From contig DATMAT010000047.1 in NCBI GenBank assembly GCA_035559815.1, forward strand, positions 57,082-121,081: DNA of 64,000 nt. The letters are read 5' to 3'. The stretch is from Thermodesulfobacteriota bacterium. GTDB lineage: Bacteria > Desulfobacterota_D > UBA1144 > Nemesobacterales > CSP1-2. The notes under the pieces were generated by a model. It saw nothing but the letters and a program-made list of their open reading frames with translations, was not told where the DNA came from and did not search any database. The translations under genes were made by a program, and so were the position numbers. Below, in pieces: positions 54,164 through 63,721 of this stretch (its first letter is position 1; the number at the start of each line of letters is the position of its first letter).

Positions 54164-55537
54164 TTATTTCCATCTTGGCTTGATCAGGCTGATTCTTACC
54201 GCCTTCTTCTTCCTCACCTTGAATCTCTCGTCCATCCTCAACCCCCCGACCCACATAATTTGTCCCTTGCTGAGAAATATGGGAATCCTGCTTCTCAGGA
54301 ACCTGGGTATCTTTTCGTCGATAAAAAGGTCCTTTATCTTTTTTCTTGTTTTCATGCCCAGTGGGACAAACCTGTCCCCCGGATGGAAGTTTCTTATCTC
54401 TATAGGAAATTCAACCGAGTCTCTGTCGAAGAACTGAATATACGGGTCTTCACCCCAAGATTCTGCTTCCACGATGTCGATTTCAAGCTCGGCATTAGGG
54501 AAGCTCCACTTTCCCGGGGAAGCTATCCGGTATGAGAATTCGGGTTCGAGCCTGGATTTTCGGGTAATTAAGAATGAGTCATATCCTTTTGCCACCACGA
54601 TTCCACCGGGGAGTACAATTTCACCCGACGACGATTCGGAGAAGAGGAGTTCGTCAGCCGAGGCTACGTGTGTAAAAGAGACCTGTCTTAAGCTACCTTT
54701 TATTTGCTCTATCGCTATCCTCAGAAAGGTCGGCCTTAGCGCTTCGGGAATGGCCTTGTAGCGGGAGAGTGTCCCAAGAAGCTCGTCTTCATCCCGGTGC
54801 TGGAACACATACTCAAGCCAGTTTCCCGCCCTACTTCTTATGAAGTCCTCCTCGGTCCTGAAGATATTAGCCGTCTTGGCCAGTGTCTCTTTTATCCGGG
54901 GATTGTATTTCTGGAGTACCGGGATCAAATCATGTCTTATCCTGTTTCTGAGGAAGATTTTCTCCCTATTTGAGGAATCATCGACCCACTTCACCTTTTT
55001 CCCCTGCAGGTATCTTTCCACTTCCGACCGGGGTACTTCGATTAACGGCCTGATTATCTGGCCTTGAGACACCGGCGGTATGCCCGAAAGCCCTAAGGGG
55101 CCGCTCCCCTTGATAAAGCGCATGAGTACGGTTTCAGCTTGGTCATCAAGCGTGTGGGCTGTGGCTATTTTTTGGGCGTCGTGCTTTGCCAAGACCTCTC
55201 TTAAGAATTCATATCTCAATGTCCTGGCGGCCTCTTCCAGGGAGAGCTTCGACCTTTTCTTGAATTCAGGGGTGCTTACTTCCCGAGTTTCGAAGGGGAG
55301 GTCGAGCTTCTTTGCTATTCCCTCTACGAATAGTGCATCCCTTTTGCCTTCTTTAGGTCTAATGCCATGGTTCAGGTGGGAAACAATCAGCTTTAATCTG
55401 TATTCTTTAAGCTCCCTGAGTGCGTATAGCAGAGCCAATGAATCTGCTCCGCCCGAGACCCCCACTACGACCGTATCACCGGGAGTGAGCATGTTAAATT
55501 TTTTTATCGTTTTCCTTACTTGTCCTAAAATCCTCAA
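54164..55537 (-). CDS. tilS: tRNA(Ile)-lysidine synthase
   Basis: TilS adds lysine to C34 of the AUA-reading tRNA-Ile, an essential step. The 457-residue protein begins with the PP-loop VVGVSGGADSLALLYAL and shows SHLNHGIRPKEG, ATAHTLDDQAETVLMR and RNRIRHDLIPVLQKYNP, with a C-terminal TilS domain (KIKDLFIDEKIPRFLRSRIP). Start ATG 55537 lies inside the DUF502 gene by 44 bases, so both are one operon with ihfA and pheT upstream. Confidence 0.95.
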   Translation of the reverse strand: MRILGQVRKTIKKFNMLTPGDTVVVGVSGGADSLALLYALRELKEYRLKLIVSHLNHGIRPKEGKRDALFVEGIAKKLDLPFETREVSTPEFKKRSKLSLEEAARTLRYEFLREVLAKHDAQKIATAHTLDDQAETVLMRFIKGSGPLGLSGIPPVSQGQIIRPLIEVPRSEVERYLQGKKVKWVDDSSNREKIFLRNRIRHDLIPVLQKYNPRIKETLAKTANIFRTEEDFIRSRAGNWLEYVFQHRDEDELLGTLSRYKAIPEALRPTFLRIAIEQIKGSLRQVSFTHVASADELLFSESSSGEIVLPGGIVVAKGYDSFLITRKSRLEPEFSYRIASPGKWSFPNAELEIDIVEAESWGEDPYIQFFDRDSVEFPIEIRNFHPGDRFVPLGMKTRKKIKDLFIDEKIPRFLRSRIPIFLSKGQIMWVGGLRMDERFKVRKKKAVRISLIKPRWK

Positions 55538-56156
55538 GCTGCTCAGAGGAGAGTCCTCCCGATACTATTATTCTGAACGCGTCTTCAACGCTTATGGGAA
55601 GCTCTTTAACCTCATCCTCAGGAATTAGTAGGTAAAAACCCCCTGTCGGGTTGAAGGCGGTAGGAAGAAATATACCTAATAGCCTTTTCCCGGACTCCGT
55701 GTACTTTGAAACGCCGGTAACAAATCCTATCGAGAATATCCCTTTTCTTGGATATTCGAACATTACCACGCGCTTAATCCCCTTTAGCCCGTCGCCGAAA
55801 ACCGCCTCGATTATCTGCTTTGTGGCTTTGTATATGGTCCTAGCAAAAGGAATTTTGGAGATAAGTCCTTCTCCAATATCGAGTAGCTTTCGCCCCACAA
55901 AATTTCTGGTTACTGCGCCTACTACGAGAACTATGAGTATTGTTCCGATAATTCCTATGGCGAAAGTGACGGCTTGAAATAAGGGTGGAGGAAGCTCGGA
56001 AAGAGGGCCGATCAAAACCTTAGCCGGGGCCGCACTTACCAATTCGATTATCCATTTACCCAATATAAACAATATGTATAGCGTGAGCCCGAAGGGAACG
56101 GTGACGAGAAGTCCGGCGAGTAAACTGCGCCTAAGTGAACCAGTAAATCCTTTCAT
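55494..56156 (-). CDS. DUF502 membrane protein
   Basis: This 220-residue protein belongs to DUF502: two transmembrane helices (LLAGLLVTVPFGLTLYILF and FAIGIIGTILIVLVVGAV), then GLISKIPFARTIYKATKQI and a soluble tail with VMFEYPRKGIFSIGFVTG. Function is unknown. Start ATG 56156 overlaps the ihfA stop by 4 bases; its end overlaps tilS. Confidence 0.88.
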   Translation of the reverse strand: MKGFTGSLRRSLLAGLLVTVPFGLTLYILFILGKWIIELVSAAPAKVLIGPLSELPPPLFQAVTFAIGIIGTILIVLVVGAVTRNFVGRKLLDIGEGLISKIPFARTIYKATKQIIEAVFGDGLKGIKRVVMFEYPRKGIFSIGFVTGVSKYTESGKRLLGIFLPTAFNPTGGFYLLIPEDEVKELPISVEDAFRIIVSGGLSSEQLEDFRTSKENDKKI

Positions 56157-56443
56157 TCATGAAGCGGTTCTTTATTAATGGCATCGCGGAGGAATCTGCT
56201 CGGTTTGAATACTACCGCTTTTCTCTCTGATATTTCTATGGTCATTCCGGTAGCCGGGTTTCTTCCCTTCCTCGACTTCCTTCTTTGAACACGGAAAGTG
56301 CCGAAGCGGGGTATCTTTATACCCTCCCCGTTGGTGAGTTTTTCCTTGGCAATCTCAAAGAAGAATTCTACGATCTCTGCGGATTCTCTCTTTGATAGCC
56401 CGATCCTGGTATGGATTACATCCGCAAGCTCTTTTTTTGTCAT
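56153..56443 (-). CDS. ihfA: Integration host factor alpha-like DNA-binding protein
   Basis: This 96-residue HU/IHF-family protein bends DNA. The start at ATG 56443 is set by GGGGGGAAAGAG and by the typical MTKKELADVIHTRIGLSK; the longer frame is not needed. The beta-arm motif IPRFGTFRVQRRKSRKGRNP with NPATG is intact. Lying directly after pheT is the classic order for ihfA/himA. Confidence 0.93.
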   Translation of the reverse strand: MTKKELADVIHTRIGLSKRESAEIVEFFFEIAKEKLTNGEGIKIPRFGTFRVQRRKSRKGRNPATGMTIEISERKAVVFKPSRFLRDAINKEPLHE

Positions 56444-56459
56444 CTCTTTCCCCCCTTTT

Positions 56460-58877
56460 TTAGCTCTTACGTAATTGAGCTCCAAATACCGATTGAAGCC
56501 TATTCAAACCTTTTATTTGGACGTCTTCAACTTCCTCGTCGGTTAAGGTCCGGTCAGCCGAGCGGAGAATCATAGATATGGCCACGCTCTTTTTCCCCTT
56601 ATCTACGGTACCGCCCTTGAACACGTCGAAAACGTTTACCTCCTCGATCAAATCGGATTCTACTTTCCGAAGTTCAACCAAAATCCTCCCGACCGGTATA
56701 TCTTCATCCACGACCAAAGCGATATCCCTTCTAACGGAAGGGAATTTGGGTAAATGGGTAAATTGCTTTTTGGCATCGTCGCTTGCCGCATACAGTTTTT
56801 CCAGGTCGAGCTCGAAGAGATAAATCCTTTTGGAGATTTCCAGTTTTTCTCGGTAGTCGGGATGAATCTCTCCCAGGTATCCCGCCTCTTCGTCTTCGAC
56901 CAAAATCCTTGCCGATTTGCCCGGATGTAGGAAATTTATTCCGGTTGAGGAGGCTGAATCCATCAACCTTATCTTGTCTGAAATAGAGAAAGCCTCGAAT
57001 ATCCTTTCCAATATCCCCTTTAAATCGAAGAAATCAAATTCTTCCTTGTCCCATAGCTCCGGCTGTCGTCTTCCGGTCGCCGCCGCGGCTATCGTGGTGA
57101 TTTCTTTTGGAAGCCCGTATTCTCGTGGGATGTACACCTTCCCTGTTTCGAATAACCTGATGTCCTGGGCCTGGCGGTTCAGGTTAAGAATCACGTTTTT
57201 TATTATTCCGGTCAATAGATTTGTCCTCATGACCGAGCCTTCGTTGCTGAGCGGGTTGAGTATACGTAGCGGTGCTGTTCCGTTGAATAAACCGAGTAAA
57301 GACGGGTCTTCAAAGCTGTAGTTAATTACCTCGAGAAAACCGGAGGATATGAGAATCTCCTTTACTCTGTTCTCAAGAAATTTTTGTCTTTGTAAACCGG
57401 CCGTCATCATAGGAATGACCGGAAGGGTTGCCGGAATACGATTATATCCGTAATGCCTGGCCAGTTCTTCTATGAGGTCTATCTCCCGGGTAAGGTCTGT
57501 CCTGAAGGTTGGGATCCGGAGAAACATATCGCTGTCTTTAACGGCAAGCGTCTCGATCCCCAGCCCTTCGGTTATCTTCTTAATTTTGTCCGCTTCGATG
57601 TGAGTACCTAGAATAGAGTCAACCCTTTTTAAAGAGAGTTTTACTTCTCTGGGCTCGATCGGGTTCGGATAGATATCTATTCTTCCTTTTGACACCTCCC
57701 CACCAGCCAGCCCTCTTATAAGCTCGGTAGCCCTGTCCAGGGCCTTTACGACTCCGTTAGGGTCGACTCCCCTTTCAAACCGGTATGAGGACTCCGAACG
57801 GAGGCCGGTCCTCTTGGAGGTTCTTCTAACCCTGACCGGATTAAAAAAAGCACTCTCAAGGAGGATGCTCCTAGTGCTCTCTGAAACCTCGGTATTACCT
57901 CCACCCATCACCCCGGCGATTGCCACCGGTTTCTGCGCATCACATATGAGTAAATCTTCGCTGGTCAGATGTCTCTCCACGCCGTCGAGGGTTTGTATAA
58001 CCTCTCCATCTTTGGCCGGTCTCACCACGATTTTCCTTCCCTCGATTAAGTCATAGTCAAAAGCATGAAGGGGCTGTCCCAATTCGAGTAGTACGTAATT
58101 GGTAATATCCACTACGTTGTTGATGGACCTGATGCCCGATGCCTCCAGGCGCTTTTTTAGCCAGTCGGGGGCAGGGCCAATTTTAACGTCCTTGACTATT
58201 CGGCAGGAATATCTGGGGCAGCCTTCTCGGTCATACACTTCCACCTGGGCTAATCTTACGATGTCCTCTCCTTCCTCCCTAACTATGTAATCCGGATATA
58301 TGATCCCGCCCCCCAGGATGGTTGCTACCTCCCGGGCTATTCCCAATACACTAAGGCAGTCCGGGCGGTTCGGCGTAACCCCGACCTCAAAGACTACATC
58401 GTCAAGACCTAACTCATCTATCAATCTGTTCCCAATATTCGAGGAGTCGGGGAGAATCATTATTCCGTCTCCCTCTTCTCCTATTCCCAATTCGTTCTCG
58501 GCACAGAGCATGCCCTCAGATTGTTCTCCCCTAATCTTTGCTGACTGGATCAGTATGCCGTCTGGAAACTTAACACTGGGAGGAAGCTTGGTACCCGAAG
58601 GGGCGAGGGCTACCTTGTCCCCGGTTTTCATGTTTTTTGCCCCGCAAACAATGTTGTAATGCTTGGTACCGTCGGTTACGTCACAGAGAACCAGTTTTGA
58701 CGCATTGGGATGTGGCCTTATGTCCACTATCTGGGCTACTATAATGCCCTCAAGCCCTTTTCCCATGTATTCCAAGGACTCTACTTCCAGCCCGGACATA
58801 GTTAAGCTTTCGGCTAACTCTTCTGGGGAGCAATTAATTTCGACGTATTCTTTAAGCCAGCTTAAACTGAATCTCAT
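56460..58877 (-). CDS. pheT: Phenylalanine--tRNA ligase beta subunit
   Basis: The 805-residue beta subunit of PheRS binds tRNA-Phe and edits misacylated tRNA. It shows the N-terminal SWLKEYVEINCSPEELAESL, the EMAP-like domain (VVCDVTDG-like region LVLCDVTDGTKHYNIVCGAK), the B3/B4 editing region (GVTPNRPDCLSVLGIAREV) and the B5 domain (ELARHYGYNRIPATLP). The alpha subunit gene pheS, normally just upstream, is not here; the sequence ahead is lemA. So pheS must be elsewhere. Confidence 0.96.
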   Translation of the reverse strand: MRFSLSWLKEYVEINCSPEELAESLTMSGLEVESLEYMGKGLEGIIVAQIVDIRPHPNASKLVLCDVTDGTKHYNIVCGAKNMKTGDKVALAPSGTKLPPSVKFPDGILIQSAKIRGEQSEGMLCAENELGIGEEGDGIMILPDSSNIGNRLIDELGLDDVVFEVGVTPNRPDCLSVLGIAREVATILGGGIIYPDYIVREEGEDIVRLAQVEVYDREGCPRYSCRIVKDVKIGPAPDWLKKRLEASGIRSINNVVDITNYVLLELGQPLHAFDYDLIEGRKIVVRPAKDGEVIQTLDGVERHLTSEDLLICDAQKPVAIAGVMGGGNTEVSESTRSILLESAFFNPVRVRRTSKRTGLRSESSYRFERGVDPNGVVKALDRATELIRGLAGGEVSKGRIDIYPNPIEPREVKLSLKRVDSILGTHIEADKIKKITEGLGIETLAVKDSDMFLRIPTFRTDLTREIDLIEELARHYGYNRIPATLPVIPMMTAGLQRQKFLENRVKEILISSGFLEVINYSFEDPSLLGLFNGTAPLRILNPLSNEGSVMRTNLLTGIIKNVILNLNRQAQDIRLFETGKVYIPREYGLPKEITTIAAAATGRRQPELWDKEEFDFFDLKGILERIFEAFSISDKIRLMDSASSTGINFLHPGKSARILVEDEEAGYLGEIHPDYREKLEISKRIYLFELDLEKLYAASDDAKKQFTHLPKFPSVRRDIALVVDEDIPVGRILVELRKVESDLIEEVNVFDVFKGGTVDKGKKSVAISMILRSADRTLTDEEVEDVQIKGLNRLQSVFGAQLRKS

Positions 58878-59130
58878 TTTCTGATGACAATAAAATTAAA
58901 TGATTACATATTCTTAGAGAATGGTCAATATGCAAGTTTAGGATAGTGGCCAAGGCTCAGGAGGAGCATGTATCGGGTGCTGAACCTTGTCTAAGAATCT
59001 GATGTACTCATTGCTACCGGTAGCGTTCCGGCAAATTTAAGGGCGAATTAAACCTGGCTTTCTCTATTGACTTATTTGTCCATATGCATATATGATTAAA
59101 TCGGTAATTTCTAAAAAATATCAGGGAGTT

Positions 59131-59691
59131 ATGAAGATGGGATTTCTGATATTTGTAGTCGTTATCGGCCTACTAATAGCCGTGTTTGTAGGGATATACA
59201 ATTCCCTCATAAAGCTAAGAAATATGTCCGAACAGTCCTGGTCGGATATCGACGTTCAGCTCAAAAGAAGATATGACCTGGTTCCTAACCTGGTGGAGAC
59301 GGTTAAGGGTTATGCGTCGCACGAGAAAGACACCTTCGAGAAGGTGGTTCAGGCAAGAAATGTGGCCATGCAGGCCTCTTCACCGGGGGACAAAGCCCAG
59401 GCGGAAAATATATTGCAATCCACTCTTAAAAGCCTCTTTGCCCTGGCCGAGAGTTATCCGGACCTCAAGGCCAACCAGAATTTCGTCGAGCTTCAGAAGG
59501 AACTCTCCAACATTGAGGAGCAGATCCAGCTATCCCGCCGCTACTATAACGCCGTCGTTAGAGACCTCAATACCAAGATCGAGTCGGTGCCAAGCAACGT
59601 AGTGGCGAATATGTTCGGGTTTGCCAAGAAGGAATATTTTGAGCTCGACTCGACCGAGGAGAGGAAGACCCCTCAGGTAAAGTTTGGGTAA
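59131..59691 (+). CDS. lemA: LemA-family membrane protein
   Basis: From ATG 59131 or 59137 the protein has one N-terminal transmembrane helix (FLIFVVVIGLLIAVFVGIY) and a coiled-coil LemA domain with NSLIKLRNMSEQSWSDIDVQ, LKRRYDLVPNLVETVKGYA and RRYYNAVVRDLNTKIESVP. Its role is unknown but it pairs with DUF2207 proteins in many bacteria, as it does here 99 bases downstream. A TTGACT at 59068 is a likely -35. Confidence 0.93.
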   Translation: MKMGFLIFVVVIGLLIAVFVGIYNSLIKLRNMSEQSWSDIDVQLKRRYDLVPNLVETVKGYASHEKDTFEKVVQARNVAMQASSPGDKAQAENILQSTLKSLFALAESYPDLKANQNFVELQKELSNIEEQIQLSRRYYNAVVRDLNTKIESVPSNVVANMFGFAKKEYFELDSTEERKTPQVKFG

Positions 59692-59790
59692 ATTTATGAA
59701 CAACGAAGACACAAAGGCACGAAGATTAGACCTTGGATAAAAATGTTGTAGAGAGACGCCATTTATGGCGTCTATTTCTGCGGATTCTCT

Positions 59791-61488
59791 ATGAAATTAA
59801 TAATAACTGCATTTGCTTTTTCTCTTCTGATTTGCTTATTCCCACTGACAATTCATGCCGAAGAGATAAGGGATTTCCGTACTGAGATTTTAATAAATAA
59901 GAATTCATCCATAAGCGTCCAGGAGGACATAGAATATGATTTCGGTTATGAGCTTAGGCATGGGATATTCCGGGAAATACCCTACAAATACGAGGTGGGT
60001 ATCAGGAATTATAACTTGCGAATGGACGTACGAAGGGTTACCGATTTCAAGGATAAACCCTATAAATATAGCGTCCGCCGTGAGGGACGGTATGTAATTG
60101 TCAAAATAGGTGACCCGGATAGGGAGATAACCGGGGTGCATGGATACAGGATAGAATACTTCGTGGATGGAGCCCTAAATTTTTTTGAGGACCATGACGA
60201 GCTTTACTGGAATGTTACCGGGAACGAATGGAAGATACCCATAAAAAAAGTAAGCGCAAAGGTGTATTTTGAGAAAGAGATTCCGGAAGGGATTAAAGCA
60301 ACCTGTTATACCGGCTATTTCGGTTCAAAAGAGCAGGATTGCCGGTTCACCATTACTCCAAGCGGGGTCGAGTTTTTTGCTTCTGATAGTTTCAACCCCG
60401 GCGAGGGGCTCACAATCGTACTCGGGCTGCCCAAGGGGATTTTGAAGGAACCTTCGTCGCTCAAAAAAGCCTCCTGGTTTATCGCCGATAACTGGTTTTT
60501 TTCTCTTCCCTTCCTTACGTTCTTTTTCGTGATCTACTTCTGGCACACCAAGGGGCGAGACCCGGAGGGTAGGGGAGTAGTGGCAGTGCAGTACGAGCCG
60601 CCCAAGGATTTAACTCCCGCCGAGGCCGGGGCGCTGGTGGATGAGCGGGCGGATATCATCGACATAACCTCGACCGTGATAGACCTGGCGGTAAGGGGCT
60701 ACATAAAGATCCGGGAAGTGGAAAGCACAAAACTCTTTTTCTTCTCGGACAGGGACTATCGGCTTATTAAAATCAAGGAGCCCCTTGGCAACGAGCTTAA
60801 ACCCCATGAGCTTGAGGTTTTCACCGGCATGTTTGGCTCGAAGGATGAGATACTCATTTCCAGCCTGAAGAACAAATTTTATACCCATCTTCCATCCATA
60901 AAGGAATCCCTCTATAAACAGCTCGTAAGCGGGGGTTACTTTCCTTCTCACCCGGAGAAAGTTAGAAACGTGTTTAAGTGGTCGGGGATAGCATTAATAG
61001 TGGTGTCCTTCCTTTTTCTACCGCATTGGGGGATGAAGCTTTCGTTTGTCCTCTCCGGGATTTTTATCCTGATATTCTCCAGGTATATGCCCAGGAAAAC
61101 AAAAAAAGGCTCTCTGGCCAGAGAGAACATCTTGGGCTTTAGAGAGTTTATCGAGAGGGCGGAAAAGGACCGTATCGAAAGGCTGGCCAAAGACGACCCC
61201 ACTCTCTTTGACAGGGTGCTTCCCTACGCCTTGGTGTTCGGCTTGGGAGACAGATGGGCCGAGGCTTTTCAGGATATGTATGCAAAGCCTCCCTCTTGGT
61301 ACGATTCTCCGAGATACGGAAATTCGTTCTCGCCGCGTATATTCGTGGATGACCTGGGAAGGAGCCTTAGCGTGATGAACAGCACCTTTGCCTCGACACC
61401 AAGCCGCTCCGGAGGCGCCGGCGGGAGCGGTTTTAGCGGCGGCTCGAGCGGGGGAGGGTTTGGCGGCGGCGGGGGCGGGTCGTGGTGA
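59791..61488 (+). CDS. DUF2207 membrane protein
   Basis: The 565-residue protein has a signal peptide (ITAFAFSLLICLFPLTIHAE), an extracytoplasmic domain with EDIEYDFGYELRHGIFREIP (DUF2207 hallmark), a first transmembrane helix (FSLPFLTFFFVIYFWH), a cytoplasmic region (VVAVQYEPPKDLTPAEAGAL), a second transmembrane pair, and a tail of Gly and Ser (GGSGFSGGSSGGG). With LemA upstream it forms the common lemA-DUF2207 pair. Function unknown. Confidence 0.92.
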   Translation: MKLIITAFAFSLLICLFPLTIHAEEIRDFRTEILINKNSSISVQEDIEYDFGYELRHGIFREIPYKYEVGIRNYNLRMDVRRVTDFKDKPYKYSVRREGRYVIVKIGDPDREITGVHGYRIEYFVDGALNFFEDHDELYWNVTGNEWKIPIKKVSAKVYFEKEIPEGIKATCYTGYFGSKEQDCRFTITPSGVEFFASDSFNPGEGLTIVLGLPKGILKEPSSLKKASWFIADNWFFSLPFLTFFFVIYFWHTKGRDPEGRGVVAVQYEPPKDLTPAEAGALVDERADIIDITSTVIDLAVRGYIKIREVESTKLFFFSDRDYRLIKIKEPLGNELKPHELEVFTGMFGSKDEILISSLKNKFYTHLPSIKESLYKQLVSGGYFPSHPEKVRNVFKWSGIALIVVSFLFLPHWGMKLSFVLSGIFILIFSRYMPRKTKKGSLARENILGFREFIERAEKDRIERLAKDDPTLFDRVLPYALVFGLGDRWAEAFQDMYAKPPSWYDSPRYGNSFSPRIFVDDLGRSLSVMNSTFASTPSRSGGAGGSGFSGGSSGGGFGGGGGGSW

Positions 61489-61732
61489 TAAATTCTGAGA
61501 CTCGTCCGCACGAATAATCCTTCTATATCTATTTTCCGACCGTTAGTTATATCATTCTTACTATCTCTATATAATCACTAAGAAATTTAAAGCAATCTTA
61601 ATGCTATAGTATGAGATGAAGATTCATACTTTGGTAGTATTGATTAACGTAATTATCTAGTGAAAAGTATGTATTAAATTTGAGAGAATAGAACTTAAGT
61701 ATTAACCAAAATCCGGTCAAGGATAACCTGAA

Positions 61733-63013
61733 TTGGACATAAGGCGACCGTTATCCACTGAGCAAGTCCCCAATATTTTTAAAACGTTTGCCTTAGCTTT
61801 TTTCATTTTATTAGCCGATTTCGTTTTATACCAGTCTCTGGGATTGGCCGATGTGGCCAACCTTATCCCAACGAAAGACACATTTGTGAGCAAAGCACAA
61901 CCTGCCACCAGTTTTGGAGGGATGAAAGTACTGAGAACAAAAGCAGAGACCGATACCGCCAGAGAGACTCTCTTACAATTCAATTTGTCCAGTATTCCCA
62001 GCAGTGCTCAGATTCTTAAAGGGGAGCTCAGACTTTTCAGTAAGAAAAGTAAGTTCTTTAAACCGGATAATAATGTGGGAGTTTTTGCAAACCTGGGATC
62101 GTGGAGTGAATCCACGACCTGGAATGCCAGGCCAAGTCGGGCTTCATCTTTTGAAGATAGTATCGCCGTGACAAAAACGCGTCGTTATTACTCTTGGGAT
62201 ATAACCGATCTGGTACAGGATTGGGTTAGTGGGGTAGAGACGAACTTTGGGGTCAGGGTTTTAGGTTTCGGCGGGGGTAGCTTATTTTTTAAAAGCAGCG
62301 AAGCCCCGTCTAAACGTCCTATTCTACGTATCGAATATACCCCGGTCTCGTATATCGGTTTCGGCGATAGTATCACCAGGGGGTCTAAGGATGATATTAC
62401 CAATGACAACTGCTCCAAAGACGGCAGGAACTGTGGCGGTGGATACGAGCCGATCTTGAACAACCGGCTTACAAACACTTTTGGCTATGACCATACGGTA
62501 TTGAACAAGGGTGTTAGCGGCAATAAATCGATAGACGGCTTAAACCGACTGTCCAGCGTGCTATCTGAACTTCCCAGGACGCAGTACTTTCTGATACTAT
62601 TTGGCACCAACGACGCCTTGGCTTCACCACCCGTTCCAAGCGGTAAGGGGCTTAATCCGGGCAGCCCCGGGTATGCGGGCAGTTTTAAGGATAATATGCA
62701 GCAAATTATTACAAGCATAGTCGAGTCGGGAAAGATACCGTACCTGGCCAAAGTGCCTTATGCTTTTGGACCTTGCAGTAATTGCGAACCGTTTACTGAT
62801 CCGGATATAGCACCCCAAAATGTTCTAATTAGAGAGTACAATCAAGTAATAGACGAATTGAGGTTGGCTAACAATATAATTGTGAAAGCGCCTAACTTTT
62901 ACAACTACTTCAGGGAACACCCAGAGGAGTTTGCAGACAACCTGCATCCTAATGGGTTAGGTTATAAGTCTATGGCCAGGATGTGGCGAAATGCCATAGT
63001 ATCGGCTCAATAG
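61733..63013 (+). CDS. Exported SGNH/GDSL hydrolase with N-terminal DNRLRE domain
   Basis: The start is TTG 61733, the first possible in frame; a start further in is not excluded. An N-terminal hydrophobic signal is followed by a DNRLRE (CBM96-like) beta domain (DTFVSKAQPATSFGG, ARETLLQFNLSSIPSSA, SWDITDLVQDWVSG). The SGNH hydrolase domain has the catalytic Ser in GFGDSITRG, GTNDA for Asn, and Asp/His in ADNLHPNGLG. It is likely a secreted esterase acting on a polysaccharide or lipid at the surface. Confidence 0.87.
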   Translation: MDIRRPLSTEQVPNIFKTFALAFFILLADFVLYQSLGLADVANLIPTKDTFVSKAQPATSFGGMKVLRTKAETDTARETLLQFNLSSIPSSAQILKGELRLFSKKSKFFKPDNNVGVFANLGSWSESTTWNARPSRASSFEDSIAVTKTRRYYSWDITDLVQDWVSGVETNFGVRVLGFGGGSLFFKSSEAPSKRPILRIEYTPVSYIGFGDSITRGSKDDITNDNCSKDGRNCGGGYEPILNNRLTNTFGYDHTVLNKGVSGNKSIDGLNRLSSVLSELPRTQYFLILFGTNDALASPPVPSGKGLNPGSPGYAGSFKDNMQQIITSIVESGKIPYLAKVPYAFGPCSNCEPFTDPDIAPQNVLIREYNQVIDELRLANNIIVKAPNFYNYFREHPEEFADNLHPNGLGYKSMARMWRNAIVSAQ

Positions 63014-63039
63014 CAGTCCAAAAAGAAAGTAAAAGATTC

Positions 63040-63594
63040 TTATTTTTGTCTATCAGCTACCCGAAACCAATAGGCGAACAAATCTTTTTCCAGTTCCTGA
63101 TAGTTATTAAACACCTTTGATACTAATGCCCAGAATTCTTGGTTGTGCCTTTTCTCTATCACATGGGCAGTTTCGTGGAATACTATATACTCCACCAGGT
63201 GCTCCGGTAAATACCGCATCAGCATGTTGATGGTCAGGTTCCCTTTAGAGCTACAGCTTGCCCATTTGCTTTTCATCTTTCTAAAATAAATATGATTGAG
63301 TTTTATCCCTAATCTTTTGGAATATTTTGTAGCAAAAGAATAAACGAGGTCTTTGAGTTCGTTATCAGTTCTATCGCTTATCTCTTTGTTTGCTGAGTTT
63401 TTTAAGCAGCCTTCGATAAATTCAATTTTTCTGAGTATCCAGGTCCTGTGCTTTTTCAAGAGCGAATTATGCTCATGGCCAAATGGGAGAACTAGGAGAA
63501 GCTTCCCTGTTTTAAATTCTAAGCGAGGATATTTCACATCTCGATAAGAAACCGTGTACACTATGTTTTTCTGGCTAAACGCTGCATTTGTCAT
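63040..63594 (-). CDS. YgjP-like zinc metallopeptidase (DUF45/SprT-like)
   Basis: From ATG 63594 the 184-residue protein has the YgjP layout: IVYTVSYRDVKYPRLEFKTG at the N-terminus, RKMKSKWASCSSKGNLTIN and the HExxH zinc motif in YIVFHETAHVIEKRHNQEFW. The 14 or so codons upstream to a GTG at 63636 lie inside a repeat-like stretch (GTCATTCTGAGC ... GCGAAGAATCT) and are probably not coding. Its substrate is unknown. Confidence 0.85.
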   Translation of the reverse strand: MTNAAFSQKNIVYTVSYRDVKYPRLEFKTGKLLLVLPFGHEHNSLLKKHRTWILRKIEFIEGCLKNSANKEISDRTDNELKDLVYSFATKYSKRLGIKLNHIYFRKMKSKWASCSSKGNLTINMLMRYLPEHLVEYIVFHETAHVIEKRHNQEFWALVSKVFNNYQELEKDLFAYWFRVADRQK

Positions 63595-63721
63595 TCTGAG
63601 CATCGCGGTTCCCTGAATTCCCTCCCTCCTGATCACTACCCCAGGTCCCAGCGAAGAATCTACATACTAGTTAGTTCATAAGTAAGTGGACATTTTATGT
63701 TAATTGTGTTATATTTCTGGC

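Noticed and set aside
61587..61610. Pho-like box before the SGNH gene
   Set aside because: Two hexamers (TTAAAG, TTAATG) are 11 bases apart, but the nearest -10 (TATAGT) is only one base away, unlike the other sites.
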